Source: Ancylobacter sonchi
Lineage (GTDB): Bacteria; Pseudomonadota; Alphaproteobacteria; Rhizobiales; Xanthobacteraceae
DNA length: 64,000 bases
Assembly (NCBI RefSeq): GCF_018390695.1
Contig: NZ_JAHBGF010000016.1
Coordinates: forward strand, 1-64,000
Reading direction: 5' to 3'
The position numbers and the translations under genes are program-made. This document shows, one piece after another, positions 46,561 to 54,937 of the stretch; position 1 is the stretch's first letter; every line of letters starts with the position of its first letter. The notes below the pieces were generated by a model. That model was not told where the DNA came from and searched no databases. It saw only the letters and a list, made by a program, of their open reading frames with translations.

Positions 46561-46579
46561 CGTTCGTTAAAATCGAACG
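46561..46579. promoter_or_regulatory. palindrome upstream of yeiH
   Basis: CGTTCG (46561-46566) and CGAACG (46574-46579) flank TTAAAAT. It lies about 90 bases before the yeiH start and beside the end of ridA. It is a candidate binding site for the neighbouring LysR protein. Confidence 0.5.
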
Positions 46580-46580
46580 A

Positions 46581-46973
46581 TCAAGCGCCACGATGGGCGA
46601 CGAAGTCAATCTCCACCCGCGCACCATAGGCGAGGCCGGTGACGCCGACGCAGGTGCGGGCCGGCAACCGACCTTCCGGGAAATAGCTGCGATAGGTCTC
46701 GTTGAAGACGGCGTAGTCCTCATGAAACTCGGTGAGGAAGGCGCGGGCGCAGACCACATGCTCGAAGCCGAGGCCGAGCCCGGCGAGAACGAGACGCAGA
46801 TTCTCCATGACGTTGCGGGTCTGTGCCGCGACGCCCTCCGGCAGCACGCCCGGCGCCGCCGGGGTATCCGGCATCTGGCCGGTGACGAAGACGAAGCCGT
46901 CGCATTCGACGGCGTGGCTGAACGGCGCCACCGGCTTCGGGCCACCGGCGATCATGTGGAACAGGGCGGACAT
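46581..46973 (-). CDS. RidA-family (YjgF/YER057c) protein
   Basis: 130 residues from the ATG at 46973. Family features are PFSHAVECDGFVFVTGQMPDTPAAPG near the start and LPARTCVGVTGLAYGARVEIDFVAHRG at the end, with the conserved Arg in PARTC. RidA proteins hydrolyse reactive imine/enamine intermediates from PLP enzymes, though many subfamily members differ. It is cotranscribed toward yeiH but separated by about 110 bases that include the palindrome, so it may have its own promoter. Confidence 0.9.
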   Translation of the reverse strand: MSALFHMIAGGPKPVAPFSHAVECDGFVFVTGQMPDTPAAPGVLPEGVAAQTRNVMENLRLVLAGLGLGFEHVVCARAFLTEFHEDYAVFNETYRSYFPEGRLPARTCVGVTGLAYGARVEIDFVAHRGA

Positions 46974-47498
46974 GCGAGGGACTCCGGACCAAAAGGCGCC
47001 GCGGCGGACGAACCGGCCGGCGATGCACCGCGCCGATGCAAGCGCGGGGCCGCACGCCGATGACGAGCAGCTCCAACTTCCCGAAGGACAGTTCGCGCGC
47101 AGGCCCCGGAGACCTGCGCGGAATACGTGCATCCGGCGCGACGGCCGGCCGGTTGAGGCGGCGCCGGGGCGGGCGGAAAAGTGAAGCAACGCAGCGCCCG
47201 GCAGGGCTGCGGCCCACCCCCGTGGGGACCCAAGAAAAGGGCGACACCTGCTCAAAAAACAGGCGTGCCTGACATTTCGAATTTGTATAGCGTTTTTCGA
47301 GCCTCAGGGCGAAGCCGAAATCCTCGCCCTGATAAGCTAACTATCTGTCTTGAAAACAGTTTTGCGGTACTAAGAATAGACACTTTCCAGAGGGGCACAG
47401 CCCCGGATCGCCACGCTTTATCCGCAGAAAGCCACGTGGCGAAGGCAGGCAGCACGATGGGCCGGACCAACCCGGACGGCACCGCAGGGAGACGCAGC
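46974..47498. other. intergenic region and leader of the sulfonate-type cluster
   Basis: 525 bases between divergent ridA and the ABC transporter genes. The half next to ridA is GC-rich and featureless; the half from about 47270 is AT-richer and must contain the transporter promoter. A perfect eight-base inverted repeat (47305-47312 with 47324-47331) and smaller dyads near 47350 are candidate regulator sites or leader structure. No known riboswitch fold was recognised. Confidence 0.5.
47305..47331. promoter_or_regulatory. CAGGGCGA inverted repeat upstream of the ABC operon
   Basis: CAGGGCGA (47305-47312) and TCGCCCTG (47324-47331) form a perfect dyad over 11 bases, 168 bases before the binding-protein start. 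No regulator gene is linked to the cluster, so its ligand is unknown. Confidence 0.5.
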
Positions 47499-48485
47499 AT
47501 GATGACCAAAATCTTCCGCCGGTGCCTTGCCGGCGCGCTCACCGGGGCGGTCCTGGCGGCCGCCGCGGCGCAGCCCGCCGCCGCCGGCAAGATCTCCATC
47601 GGCCACACGATCTGGGTCGGCTACGGCCCGCTCTACCTCGCCAAGGAGCTCGGCTTCTTCAAGGAGAACGGCGTCGACGCCGACTTCCAGGTGGTCGACG
47701 ATTCCGCCCTCGCCATGGCCGCCCAGGCCGCCGGCAAGCTGGACGGCACCGCCACCACGCTGGACGAGATCCTGAAGTACCGTTCGCCGGACTTCTGCTT
47801 CAAGGCGGTGGCGCTGTTCGACGAGAGCCATGGCGGCGATGGCATGGTCTCGCTGAAGGAGATCAACTCGCTCGCCGACCTCAAGGGCAAGACGGTGGCG
47901 ATGAACGAGGGCTCCACCTCGCAGTTCTGGTTCTCCTACCTGATGAAGAAGGGCGGCATCCCGCTGAAGGACGTCGAGGTGCTCAACATGAGCGCCGACG
48001 CCGCCGCCGCCGCCTTCATCGCCGGCCAAGTGCCGGCCGCCGTGACCTGGGAGCCGAACCTCACCCTGGTGAAGACCAAGAATGTCGGCAAGGTGCTGAC
48101 CGACAGCGCCGCCACGCCGGGCGTCATCATCGACGTGCTGGAATTCTCCTGCTCGGTGCTGAAGGACCGTCCGGCCGACGTGAAGGGCTTCATCGCCGGC
48201 CTGCAGAAGGCCGTCGACTACATCAAGACCAACCCCGACAAGGCCTATGAGATCATGGCCAAGGGCGTGGGCGGCTACCTGAAGGAGCCGAAGGACTTCG
48301 CCGACGCCGCCTCCGGCGTGAAGTTCTACGACAAGGCGATGACCATCGAATATTTCGGCACGGCGGCGAAGCCTGGCCCGGCCGCCGACGTCATCAAGCT
48401 CGGCAACGAGATCTGGTCCGACCTCGGCAAGATCAAGAAGCCGGTCACCTATGACGAGATCATCGACTCGTCGTTCACCCAGTGA
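47499..48485 (+). CDS. ABC transporter substrate-binding protein (NitT/TauT/SsuA type)
   Basis: 328 residues from the ATG at 47499, with GGGAGA seven bases upstream; an in-frame ATG follows at 47502. A signal peptide ends near AAAGK. The mature protein is a NMT1/SsuA-type periplasmic binding protein (ISIGHTIWVGYGPLYLAKELGFFKENGVD, LKGKTVAMNEGSTSQFWFSYL). This class binds sulfonates, taurine, nitrate, urea-like compounds or thiamine precursors. With permease and ATPase downstream and HisD/SDR/ADH genes after them, a C3 sulfonate is my first guess for the ligand. Confidence 0.88.
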   Translation: MMTKIFRRCLAGALTGAVLAAAAAQPAAAGKISIGHTIWVGYGPLYLAKELGFFKENGVDADFQVVDDSALAMAAQAAGKLDGTATTLDEILKYRSPDFCFKAVALFDESHGGDGMVSLKEINSLADLKGKTVAMNEGSTSQFWFSYLMKKGGIPLKDVEVLNMSADAAAAAFIAGQVPAAVTWEPNLTLVKTKNVGKVLTDSAATPGVIIDVLEFSCSVLKDRPADVKGFIAGLQKAVDYIKTNPDKAYEIMAKGVGGYLKEPKDFADAASGVKFYDKAMTIEYFGTAAKPGPAADVIKLGNEIWSDLGKIKKPVTYDEIIDSSFTQ

Positions 48486-48582
48486 CGTGCACTCAGTGAC
48501 CTGCACCCAGTGACGTGCCTTTCCTGACCTTCCGGGACGCGGCCGACGCCGCGTCCCGCCCCTCTTCGGACGGTGACACCGC

Positions 48583-49386
48583 ATGGCCCGCAAGCGCTCC
48601 CTCGTCGATCTCTGCCTGACGCCGAAAGCCGAGATTCCCACCGGCCTGCGCTTCGCGGTCTCGACGCTGATGTGGGTGCTGGTGCTCGGTGCCTGGTCGA
48701 TCGCCACCTATGGCGGCTTCATGCAGGACATCTTCCTGCCCTCGCCCTCCGCCGTGATCGGCGCCTTCTTCCGGCTGTTCGAGGACGGCACGCTCGGCCA
48801 GCACATCTGGGCCAGCGTGAAGGTGGTGGTGATCGGCTTCGTGATCTCCTCGATCATCGCCGTGCCGCTCGGCCTGTTGATGGGCACCTTCCGCGTGGTG
48901 CAGGCCGGCCTCGAGCCGCTGGTGAACTTCATCCGCTATTTGCCCGTGACCTCCTTCGTGCCGCTGTTCATCCTGTGGATCGGCATCGGCATCGAGCAGC
49001 GGATCATGGTGATCTTCTTCGGCACCTTCTTCCAGCAGCTGGTCATGATCGCCGACGTCTCGCGCGGGGTGCAGAAGGACCTCATCAACGCCTCCTACAC
49101 GCTCGGCGCCACACGGCGCGACGCGCTGCTGCACGTTCTGACCCCCGCGGCCATGCCCGGCGTGATCGACACGCTGCGCGTCACCATGGGCTGGGCCTGG
49201 ACCTATCTCGTCGTCGCCGAGCTGGTCGCCGCCTCCTCCGGCCTCGGCTACATCTCCATGAAGGCGATGCGCGGCTTCCAGGTCGACGTCATTTTCCTCG
49301 CCATCGCGGTGATCGGCATTCTCGGCCTGCTCACCGACCTCGTGTTCCGGCTGCTGCGCATGCGGCTGGTGGCGTGGGCGAACTGA
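48583..49386 (+). CDS. ABC transporter permease (TauC/SsuC type)
   Basis: 267 residues with about six membrane helices. The EAA-loop segment RGVQKDLINASYTLGATRRDALLHVLTPAAMPG is the standard ATPase-contact motif of binding-protein-dependent permeases, and the family matches TauC/SsuC. It lies about 100 bases after the binding protein and 11 bases before the ATPase gene. Confidence 0.92.
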   Translation: MARKRSLVDLCLTPKAEIPTGLRFAVSTLMWVLVLGAWSIATYGGFMQDIFLPSPSAVIGAFFRLFEDGTLGQHIWASVKVVVIGFVISSIIAVPLGLLMGTFRVVQAGLEPLVNFIRYLPVTSFVPLFILWIGIGIEQRIMVIFFGTFFQQLVMIADVSRGVQKDLINASYTLGATRRDALLHVLTPAAMPGVIDTLRVTMGWAWTYLVVAELVAASSGLGYISMKAMRGFQVDVIFLAIAVIGILGLLTDLVFRLLRMRLVAWAN

Positions 49387-49397
49387 AGGAGCCGACC

Positions 49398-50237
49398 ATG
49401 ACCGCCGTGACCGCCCTGCGCGAGGTTTCCGCCGCCACGATACCGGCCACGCCGAGTGCCCCGCGTCTGCGCATCGAGGATGTGCGGCTCGAATATACCA
49501 CGCGGCAGGGCAAGACCGTCGTCGCCATCGACAACATCTCCATCGACGTGCCGGACAACCAGTTCGCGGTGATCGTCGGCCCGTCGGGCTGCGGCAAGTC
49601 GAGCCTGCTCTATCTCGTCGCCGGGCTGAACGAGCCGACCTCCGGCCGCATCCTGCTCGGCAACGAGGAAGTCGACGGGCCGGGGCCGGACCGCGGCATG
49701 GTGTTCCAGAGCTACACGCTGTTCCCCTGGCTCACCGTGCGCGAGAATGTCGAGTTCGGGTTGAAGCGCCGCAAGGTGCCGGCGGCCGAGCGCGACGACA
49801 TCGTCAACCGCTACCTCAACGAGACCGGCCTCGCCGCCTTCCACGACGCCTACCCCAAGCAGCTCTCCGGCGGCATGATGCAGCGCGTCGCCATCGCCCG
49901 CGCGCTCGCCAACGATCCGAAGATCCTGCTCATGGACGAGCCCTTCGGCGCGCTGGACAGCCAGACCCGCCACTCGATGCAGAAGCTGCTGCTGCGGGTG
50001 TGGGAACAGCACAAGAAGACGGTGCTGTTCGTCACCCACGACATCGACGAGGCGATCCTGCTCGGCGACCGCATCTATGTGATGACCGCCCGCCCCGGCC
50101 GCCTCAAGGAGGAGGTGGTGGTCGACATCCCCCGCCCGCGCGCGCTCGACATGGTGATGGACCCGGAGTTCATCGCGGTGAAGCGGCATATCCTCGAACT
50201 ACTGAAGAACGAGATCAAGGACGACGACGAGCACTAG
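49398..50237 (+). CDS. ABC transporter ATP-binding protein (TauB/SsuB type)
   Basis: 279 residues. Walker [11 protein letters not shown]-loop [17 protein letters not shown] signature [15 protein letters not shown], Walker [13 protein letters not shown] and switch His in [11 protein letters not shown] are all intact. It powers the TauC-like permease. It has an N-terminal extension of about 25 residues. The SDR gene follows after 27 bases. Confidence 0.94.
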   Translation: MTAVTALREVSAATIPATPSAPRLRIEDVRLEYTTRQGKTVVAIDNISIDVPDNQFAVIVGPSGCGKSSLLYLVAGLNEPTSGRILLGNEEVDGPGPDRGMVFQSYTLFPWLTVRENVEFGLKRRKVPAAERDDIVNRYLNETGLAAFHDAYPKQLSGGMMQRVAIARALANDPKILLMDEPFGALDSQTRHSMQKLLLRVWEQHKKTVLFVTHDIDEAILLGDRIYVMTARPGRLKEEVVVDIPRPRALDMVMDPEFIAVKRHILELLKNEIKDDDEH

Positions 50238-50264
50238 GTCCGTCGCCGAAGAGCAGCCTCTGTA

Positions 50265-51083
50265 ATGACGCCCGCACCGATGCCCCCCGCGACGACAACA
50301 GCCTCCGCGACGAACTGGCTTTCGCTGTTCGAACTGACCGACCGCAAGGCGCTGGTGACCGGCGCCAGCCGCGGCATCGGCCGGATGCTCGCCGTGGCGC
50401 TCGCCTCCGTCGGCGCCGATGTCGCCATCGCCGCCCGTTCGCGCGCCGCACTCGCCGATACCGCCGCCGAGATCGAGGCCACCGGCCGGCGCGCCCTGCC
50501 GGTAGAGATCGACGTGACCGATGCCGCACGCTGCCGCGCCGGCGTGGCGGAAGCCGCCGAGGCGCTGGGCGGGCTCGACATCCTCGTCAACAATGCCGGC
50601 ATCGAGCAGGTGTGCCCCTCGCTGGACGTCGAGGAGGAACTCTGGGACCGCATCCTCGACACCAACCTCAAGGGCGCGTTCTTCTGCGCGCAGGCGGCGG
50701 CGCGGGCGATGAAGGCCGCGAACCATGGCGGCGCCATCATCAATCTGTGCTCGCTGACCTCCGAGGTCGGTGTCCCGACGGCGGTGCCCTATGGCTCGTC
50801 GAAATCCGGCCTGCTCGGCATGACGCGGGCGCTGGCGGCGGAATGGGCGAGCCTCGGCATCCGCGTCAACGCCATCGCACCCGGCTATTTCCGCACCGAC
50901 ATGACCGACGTGTTCTATGCCAATGACGCCTGGCAGACGGCGATGCTCGGCAAGATACCGCAGGGGCGGTTCGGCGAGCTCGGCGACCTCGCCGGGGCGG
51001 CGATCTTCCTCGCCTCGCCGGCCTCCGCCTATGTCACCGGCCAGTGCCTGCCGGTGGATGGCGGCTATCTCGCCTCGATCTGA
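50265..51083 (+). CDS. Short-chain dehydrogenase/reductase (HpsO-like candidate)
   Basis: 272 residues. The NAD(P)-binding motif TGASRGIG and the catalytic YGSSK (Tyr-x-x-x-Lys) are present, with a SLTSEVG Ser region upstream. IRVNAIAPGYFRTDMTD is typical of classical SDRs. In DHPS degradation HpsO is an SDR that oxidises one DHPS enantiomer at C2, and the gene's position beside HisD-like and Zn-ADH genes fits. Name and substrate are inference only. Confidence 0.87.
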   Translation: MTPAPMPPATTTASATNWLSLFELTDRKALVTGASRGIGRMLAVALASVGADVAIAARSRAALADTAAEIEATGRRALPVEIDVTDAARCRAGVAEAAEALGGLDILVNNAGIEQVCPSLDVEEELWDRILDTNLKGAFFCAQAAARAMKAANHGGAIINLCSLTSEVGVPTAVPYGSSKSGLLGMTRALAAEWASLGIRVNAIAPGYFRTDMTDVFYANDAWQTAMLGKIPQGRFGELGDLAGAAIFLASPASAYVTGQCLPVDGGYLASI

Positions 51084-51200
51084 CCCCGGCGCCGCACCGC
51101 TCAGGAATCAGGCAGCGACGCGAAAAGTTTGGCCTCCCGGTTGCGTGAATATGGCTATACATATTCCGTCCGAATGAGGCGTGATCCCGAAGGAACGGCC

Positions 51201-52526
51201 ATGTCGGACACCTGCAATCTCCACGAACTCGCCACCCTCGACGCGGAGGCCCGCGCAGCACTGCTGAAGCGCTCGGAGACCGACCTTTCCGGCTTCATCG
51301 ACAAGGTGCGCCCGATCATCGAGGCGGTGCGGCTGGAAGGCGACGACGCGCTGGCCCGCTTCGGCCGCGAGCTCGACAAGGCCGATCTCGCCGCCGACCG
51401 CATCAAGGTGACCGAGGCCGAGTTCGACGCCGCCTTCAAGGCGGTGGAACCGGAAGTGATCGAATCCATCCGTTTCGGCATCTCCAACATCCGCACCTTC
51501 CACGAGGAGCAGGCGCCGGAGCCGATGTGGCTGAAGGAAGTGCGCCCCGGCGCCTTCGCCGGCGACCGCTGGACGCCGATCCAGTCCGTCGCGCTCTATG
51601 TGCCGCGCGGCAAGGGCGCCTTTCCCTCGGTGACGATGATGACGGCGGTGCCGGCCAGCGTCGCCAAGGTACCGGACATCGCCATCGTCACCCCGCCGAC
51701 CGCCGATGGCGGGGTCGACGCGGCGACGCTGGTGGCGGCGCGGCTCGCCGGAGTGGAGACGGTGTACAAATGCGGCGGCGCGCAGGCGGTAGCTGCGGTC
51801 ACCTATGGCACGCAGACGGTGGGCAAGGCGCTCAAGATCGTCGGGCCGGGCTCCCCCTGGCTGGTGGCCGCCAAGCGGCTTCTGTCCGGCATCATCGACA
51901 CCGGCCTTCCCGCCGGCCCCTCCGAGGCGATCATCTTCGCCGACGGCACGGTGAACGGCGCGGTGGCAGCGCTCGACCTCTTGATCGAAGCCGAGCACGG
52001 GCCGGACTCCTCGGCCTATCTCGTCACCCATTCGCGCGAGGTGGCGGAAGCCGCGCTGAAGGCGCTGCCCGAGCACTGGGCGCGGATGACGGAGCAGCGG
52101 GTGGCGTTCTCCAAGGCGGTGCTGACCGGCAAGAGCGGGGGCATCGTGCTGACCTCTTCGGTCGAGGAGAGCATCGATTTCATCAACGCCTATGCGCCGG
52201 AGCATCTGGAGATCCTCTCCACCGATCCGTTCGCGCATCTCGGCCGCATCACCGAGGCAGCGGAAGTGCTGATGGGGCCGCACACGCCGGTGACCATCGC
52301 CAATTTCGTGCTCGGCCCGAACGCCGTGCTGCCGACCAGCCGCTGGGCACGCACCTATGGGCCGCTCTCGGTGACGGATTTCCTCAAGCGCTCCTCCATC
52401 GGCTACGTCACCGCCTCGGCCTATCCCGAATTCGCCGGCCATGCCCGCCGCCTCGCCCGCTATGAGGGCTTCTCCAGCCACGAGAACGCGGTTTCCGAGC
52501 TGCGCGACCAGCTGCTGAAGGGCTGA
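51201..52526 (+). CDS. Histidinol-dehydrogenase paralogue, DHPS 3-dehydrogenase (HpsN-like) candidate
   Basis: 441 residues from the ATG at 51201, with AAGGA upstream. The fold and catalytic pair (Glu334-His335 in YAPEHL) match HisD. Compared from memory with E. coli HisD, one zinc ligand position (Asp360) is Asn368, another (Gln259) is Glu263, and the imidazole-contacting His367 is Ala375; Glu422 and His427 remain. HisD paralogues with such changes do not need to act on histidinol. No histidine-biosynthesis genes adjoin, while a sulfonate-type ABC system and two alcohol dehydrogenases do. HpsN oxidises (R)-DHPS to (R)-sulfolactate by the same alcohol-to-acid chemistry, so that is my preferred, unproven function. 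Confidence 0.85.
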   Translation: MSDTCNLHELATLDAEARAALLKRSETDLSGFIDKVRPIIEAVRLEGDDALARFGRELDKADLAADRIKVTEAEFDAAFKAVEPEVIESIRFGISNIRTFHEEQAPEPMWLKEVRPGAFAGDRWTPIQSVALYVPRGKGAFPSVTMMTAVPASVAKVPDIAIVTPPTADGGVDAATLVAARLAGVETVYKCGGAQAVAAVTYGTQTVGKALKIVGPGSPWLVAAKRLLSGIIDTGLPAGPSEAIIFADGTVNGAVAALDLLIEAEHGPDSSAYLVTHSREVAEAALKALPEHWARMTEQRVAFSKAVLTGKSGGIVLTSSVEESIDFINAYAPEHLEILSTDPFAHLGRITEAAEVLMGPHTPVTIANFVLGPNAVLPTSRWARTYGPLSVTDFLKRSSIGYVTASAYPEFAGHARRLARYEGFSSHENAVSELRDQLLKG

Positions 52527-52529
52527 CCG

Positions 52530-53552
52530 ATGAAAGCGGTGCGGCTGCATGGTGCCGGCGATCTGCGCGTCGAGGAGGTGCCGGCGCCCGGCTCGCCCGA
52601 ACCCGGCTGGGTGCGGCTGAAGGTGACGGCGGCCGGCATTTGCGGCTCCGACATCCATAATTTCCGCACCGGGCAGTGGATCAGCCGCGCGCCCTCCATC
52701 GCCGGGCATGAGCTGGCCGGAGTGGTGACCGAGATCGGCGCCGACGTGACCGGCTTTGCCACCGGTGACACGGTGGTGGCGGATTCGCGCTTCTGGTGCG
52801 GCGACTGCGCCGCCTGCCGGGATGGGCGGCATCACCTGTGCGAGAAGCTGGGCTTCGTCGGCGAGGCCTGCGATGGCGGTTTCGCGCAGGAGATCGTGCT
52901 GCCGGCGCGCCTCCTGCTGGCGGTGGCGCCGGAGGTCGACCCGGCGGTGGCGGCGATGGCCGAGCCGCTGGCGGTGGCGCTGCACGCGGTGAAGCGGCTC
53001 AGGCCGCAGCCCGACGAACCGGTGCTGGTGCTCGGCTGCGGGCCGATCGGCGGCCTCGCCGCGCTGGTGCTGGCGCGCCGCCATGACGGGCCGATCCTGG
53101 TCGCCGACCGCAATGCCGCCCGCGCCGCGCGGGTGGCGGAGGTAACCGGTGCGACGGCGGTGGCGCTCGATGCCGGCGAGATCCGCGCCGTGCTCGGCGG
53201 CGTGCTACCCGCCGCCGCCATCGAGGCGACCGGCTCCACCGCCGCGCTCGCCCATCTCATCGGCGTGCTGGAGGGCGGCGGACGGGTGGCACTGGTCGGC
53301 ATCTTCCACGGCACGCTCGACATCGACCCGAATCTCCTGGTCGAGCGCGAGCTGACCATGATCGGCTGCCACGCCTTCACCGACGAGCTGCCGGCGGCAG
53401 TGGCGCAGCTGGCCGGGCTGGAAGCCGATCTCGTCCGGCTGGTCGACCGGCAGATCGGCCTCGACGCGGTGCCCGACGCCTATCAGCGGCTGATCCGCGG
53501 CGAGGCGAGCGGGCTCAAGACCATCATCCGCCCCGATGGGGTGCCGACATGA
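52530..53552 (+). CDS. Zinc-dependent alcohol dehydrogenase (HpsP-like candidate)
   Basis: 340 residues. MDR features include GHELAGVVTEIGADVTGF (catalytic zinc His), the four-Cys structural zinc lobe CGDCAACRDGRHHLC, AEPLAVALHAV and the Rossmann glycines in LGCGPIGGLAAL. It starts four bases after the HisD-like stop and ends overlapping the kinase start (ATGA), so the genes are translationally coupled. In DHPS pathways HpsP is a zinc ADH that works with HpsO to interconvert DHPS enantiomers via the C2 ketone. Confidence 0.9.
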   Translation: MKAVRLHGAGDLRVEEVPAPGSPEPGWVRLKVTAAGICGSDIHNFRTGQWISRAPSIAGHELAGVVTEIGADVTGFATGDTVVADSRFWCGDCAACRDGRHHLCEKLGFVGEACDGGFAQEIVLPARLLLAVAPEVDPAVAAMAEPLAVALHAVKRLRPQPDEPVLVLGCGPIGGLAALVLARRHDGPILVADRNAARAARVAEVTGATAVALDAGEIRAVLGGVLPAAAIEATGSTAALAHLIGVLEGGGRVALVGIFHGTLDIDPNLLVERELTMIGCHAFTDELPAAVAQLAGLEADLVRLVDRQIGLDAVPDAYQRLIRGEASGLKTIIRPDGVPT

Positions 53553-54850
53553 GCCACTCGCCCAGCCGTACCGCGGAATTGCGGGCGCTGGCGGCGCGCG
53601 ACCCGAAGACGGCGGAAGCGCCGCTGGCACGCCTGCTGGCCGATCTGTTCGGGCTGCGGGCGACGAATGTGCGGATCAATCTCGACCAGTACAGCCTCAA
53701 CTCGCTCAACGGCTTCTTCGACACCGAGGGCGGCGCCTTCTTCTTCAAGTTCCATCAGGAAGAGGGCGAGGAAGCGATGGCCGGCGAGTATTACCGCGCC
53801 GACATCCTCGCCCGCGCCGGCCTGCCGGTCGACCAGCCCGTGCATGTCTCGACCGAGCCGGGCGAGCAGATCCTGGTCTATCGCCGCCGGAATGAGCCGC
53901 GCTTTTCCGATGTGGTGCGCGCGCTCGACCTCGCCGATGACGCGGCGATGCGGGAGCTCGCGATCGAGGCGGAGCGCGGGCTGTCGCGGCGGCTCATAGC
54001 CACCTATCGCGCCAGCCTGCACCCGATCACCACTGACGAGGCGGTGGCCGAGCCGATCCACCGGCTGTTCCACGAACGGCTGGTCGACCGCCTGCCGGAG
54101 GGCGGGCGGCGTTATCCCGGCGGGCGTTTCGCCGACTATTATGTCGGCAAGTCCTTCGCCTTTCCCGGTGTCGAGCTGGACTGGGCCGAGTTGGCGACAC
54201 GGCGCTTCGTCATCAACGGCACCGCCTATGCCCGCCCGCTCGGCGAGCTGTTCGACGCCGCCGCGGCGCGGCTGCGGCCGGAACGCCTCGCCGATGCCGG
54301 CGGGGTGGTCGCCCATGGCGACGCGCACAACGCCAATGTCTGGTTCACCCGCGCGGGAGAGACGGCGCAGCTCGCCTTCTTCGATCCGGCCTTCGCCGGC
54401 GCCAATGTGCCGGCGCTGCTCGCCGAGGTGAAGGCGACCTTCCACAACGTGTTCGCGCATCCGTTCTGGCTCTACGACCCGGCGCTGGCCACCGAGCGGT
54501 TCTCGGCGTCCGCGCGACTGGAGCCCGGTCATCTCGTCGTCGAGACCGACTGGGCGCTGTCGCCGGTGCGGCAGGGGCTGCTGGAGGTGAAGGCGCAGGA
54601 AGTCTGGCGGCCGCTGCTCGCCGACCTCGCGGCGCGTGGCCTGCTGCCGGCGGACTGGCGCGAGGTGATCCGGCTCGGCCTGTTCCTGTGCCCGACGCTG
54701 GTGATGAATCTGCGCGCCGGGGTCCGCTCGCACACACCAGTCTCCTCGCTGATCGGGCTGTCGGTGGCGGTGATGGTCGGCTCGGAGCCGGTGGCCGGCG
54801 AGGATGTGGTGACGCGCTTCCTCGACGCCATCGATCCCGCGCGGGACTGA
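53549..54850 (+). CDS. APH-fold phosphotransferase of unknown substrate
   Basis: 433 residues. The Brenner motif GVVAHGDAHNANVWF (catalytic Asp) and the DFG-like FFDPAFAG are visible in the second half, so the kinase site is intact. The protein is longer than typical aminoglycoside kinases and I cannot place it in a characterised subfamily (methylthioribose-, choline- and fructosamine-type kinases were considered). It overlaps the dehydrogenase gene by four bases, so it should act on a pathway intermediate. No such kinase is part of the DHPS pathway I know, which makes it an open point. Confidence 0.75.
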   Translation: MSHSPSRTAELRALAARDPKTAEAPLARLLADLFGLRATNVRINLDQYSLNSLNGFFDTEGGAFFFKFHQEEGEEAMAGEYYRADILARAGLPVDQPVHVSTEPGEQILVYRRRNEPRFSDVVRALDLADDAAMRELAIEAERGLSRRLIATYRASLHPITTDEAVAEPIHRLFHERLVDRLPEGGRRYPGGRFADYYVGKSFAFPGVELDWAELATRRFVINGTAYARPLGELFDAAAARLRPERLADAGGVVAHGDAHNANVWFTRAGETAQLAFFDPAFAGANVPALLAEVKATFHNVFAHPFWLYDPALATERFSASARLEPGHLVVETDWALSPVRQGLLEVKAQEVWRPLLADLAARGLLPADWREVIRLGLFLCPTLVMNLRAGVRSHTPVSSLIGLSVAVMVGSEPVAGEDVVTRFLDAIDPARD

Positions 54851-54937
54851 GCCGCCGGCTTCGCCCTTGGTCCAGCGCGACAAGCCGGGTGCCGGCGGCC
54901 TATAGGAACGCACAGCAATGAGCGCCGGAGTGCAGCC

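Noticed and set aside
51201-52526. ordinary histidine-biosynthesis hisD
   Set aside because: No his genes adjoin, several substrate and metal residues differ from E. coli HisD, and the neighbours are dehydrogenases and a sulfonate-type transporter. Not excluded, but less likely.
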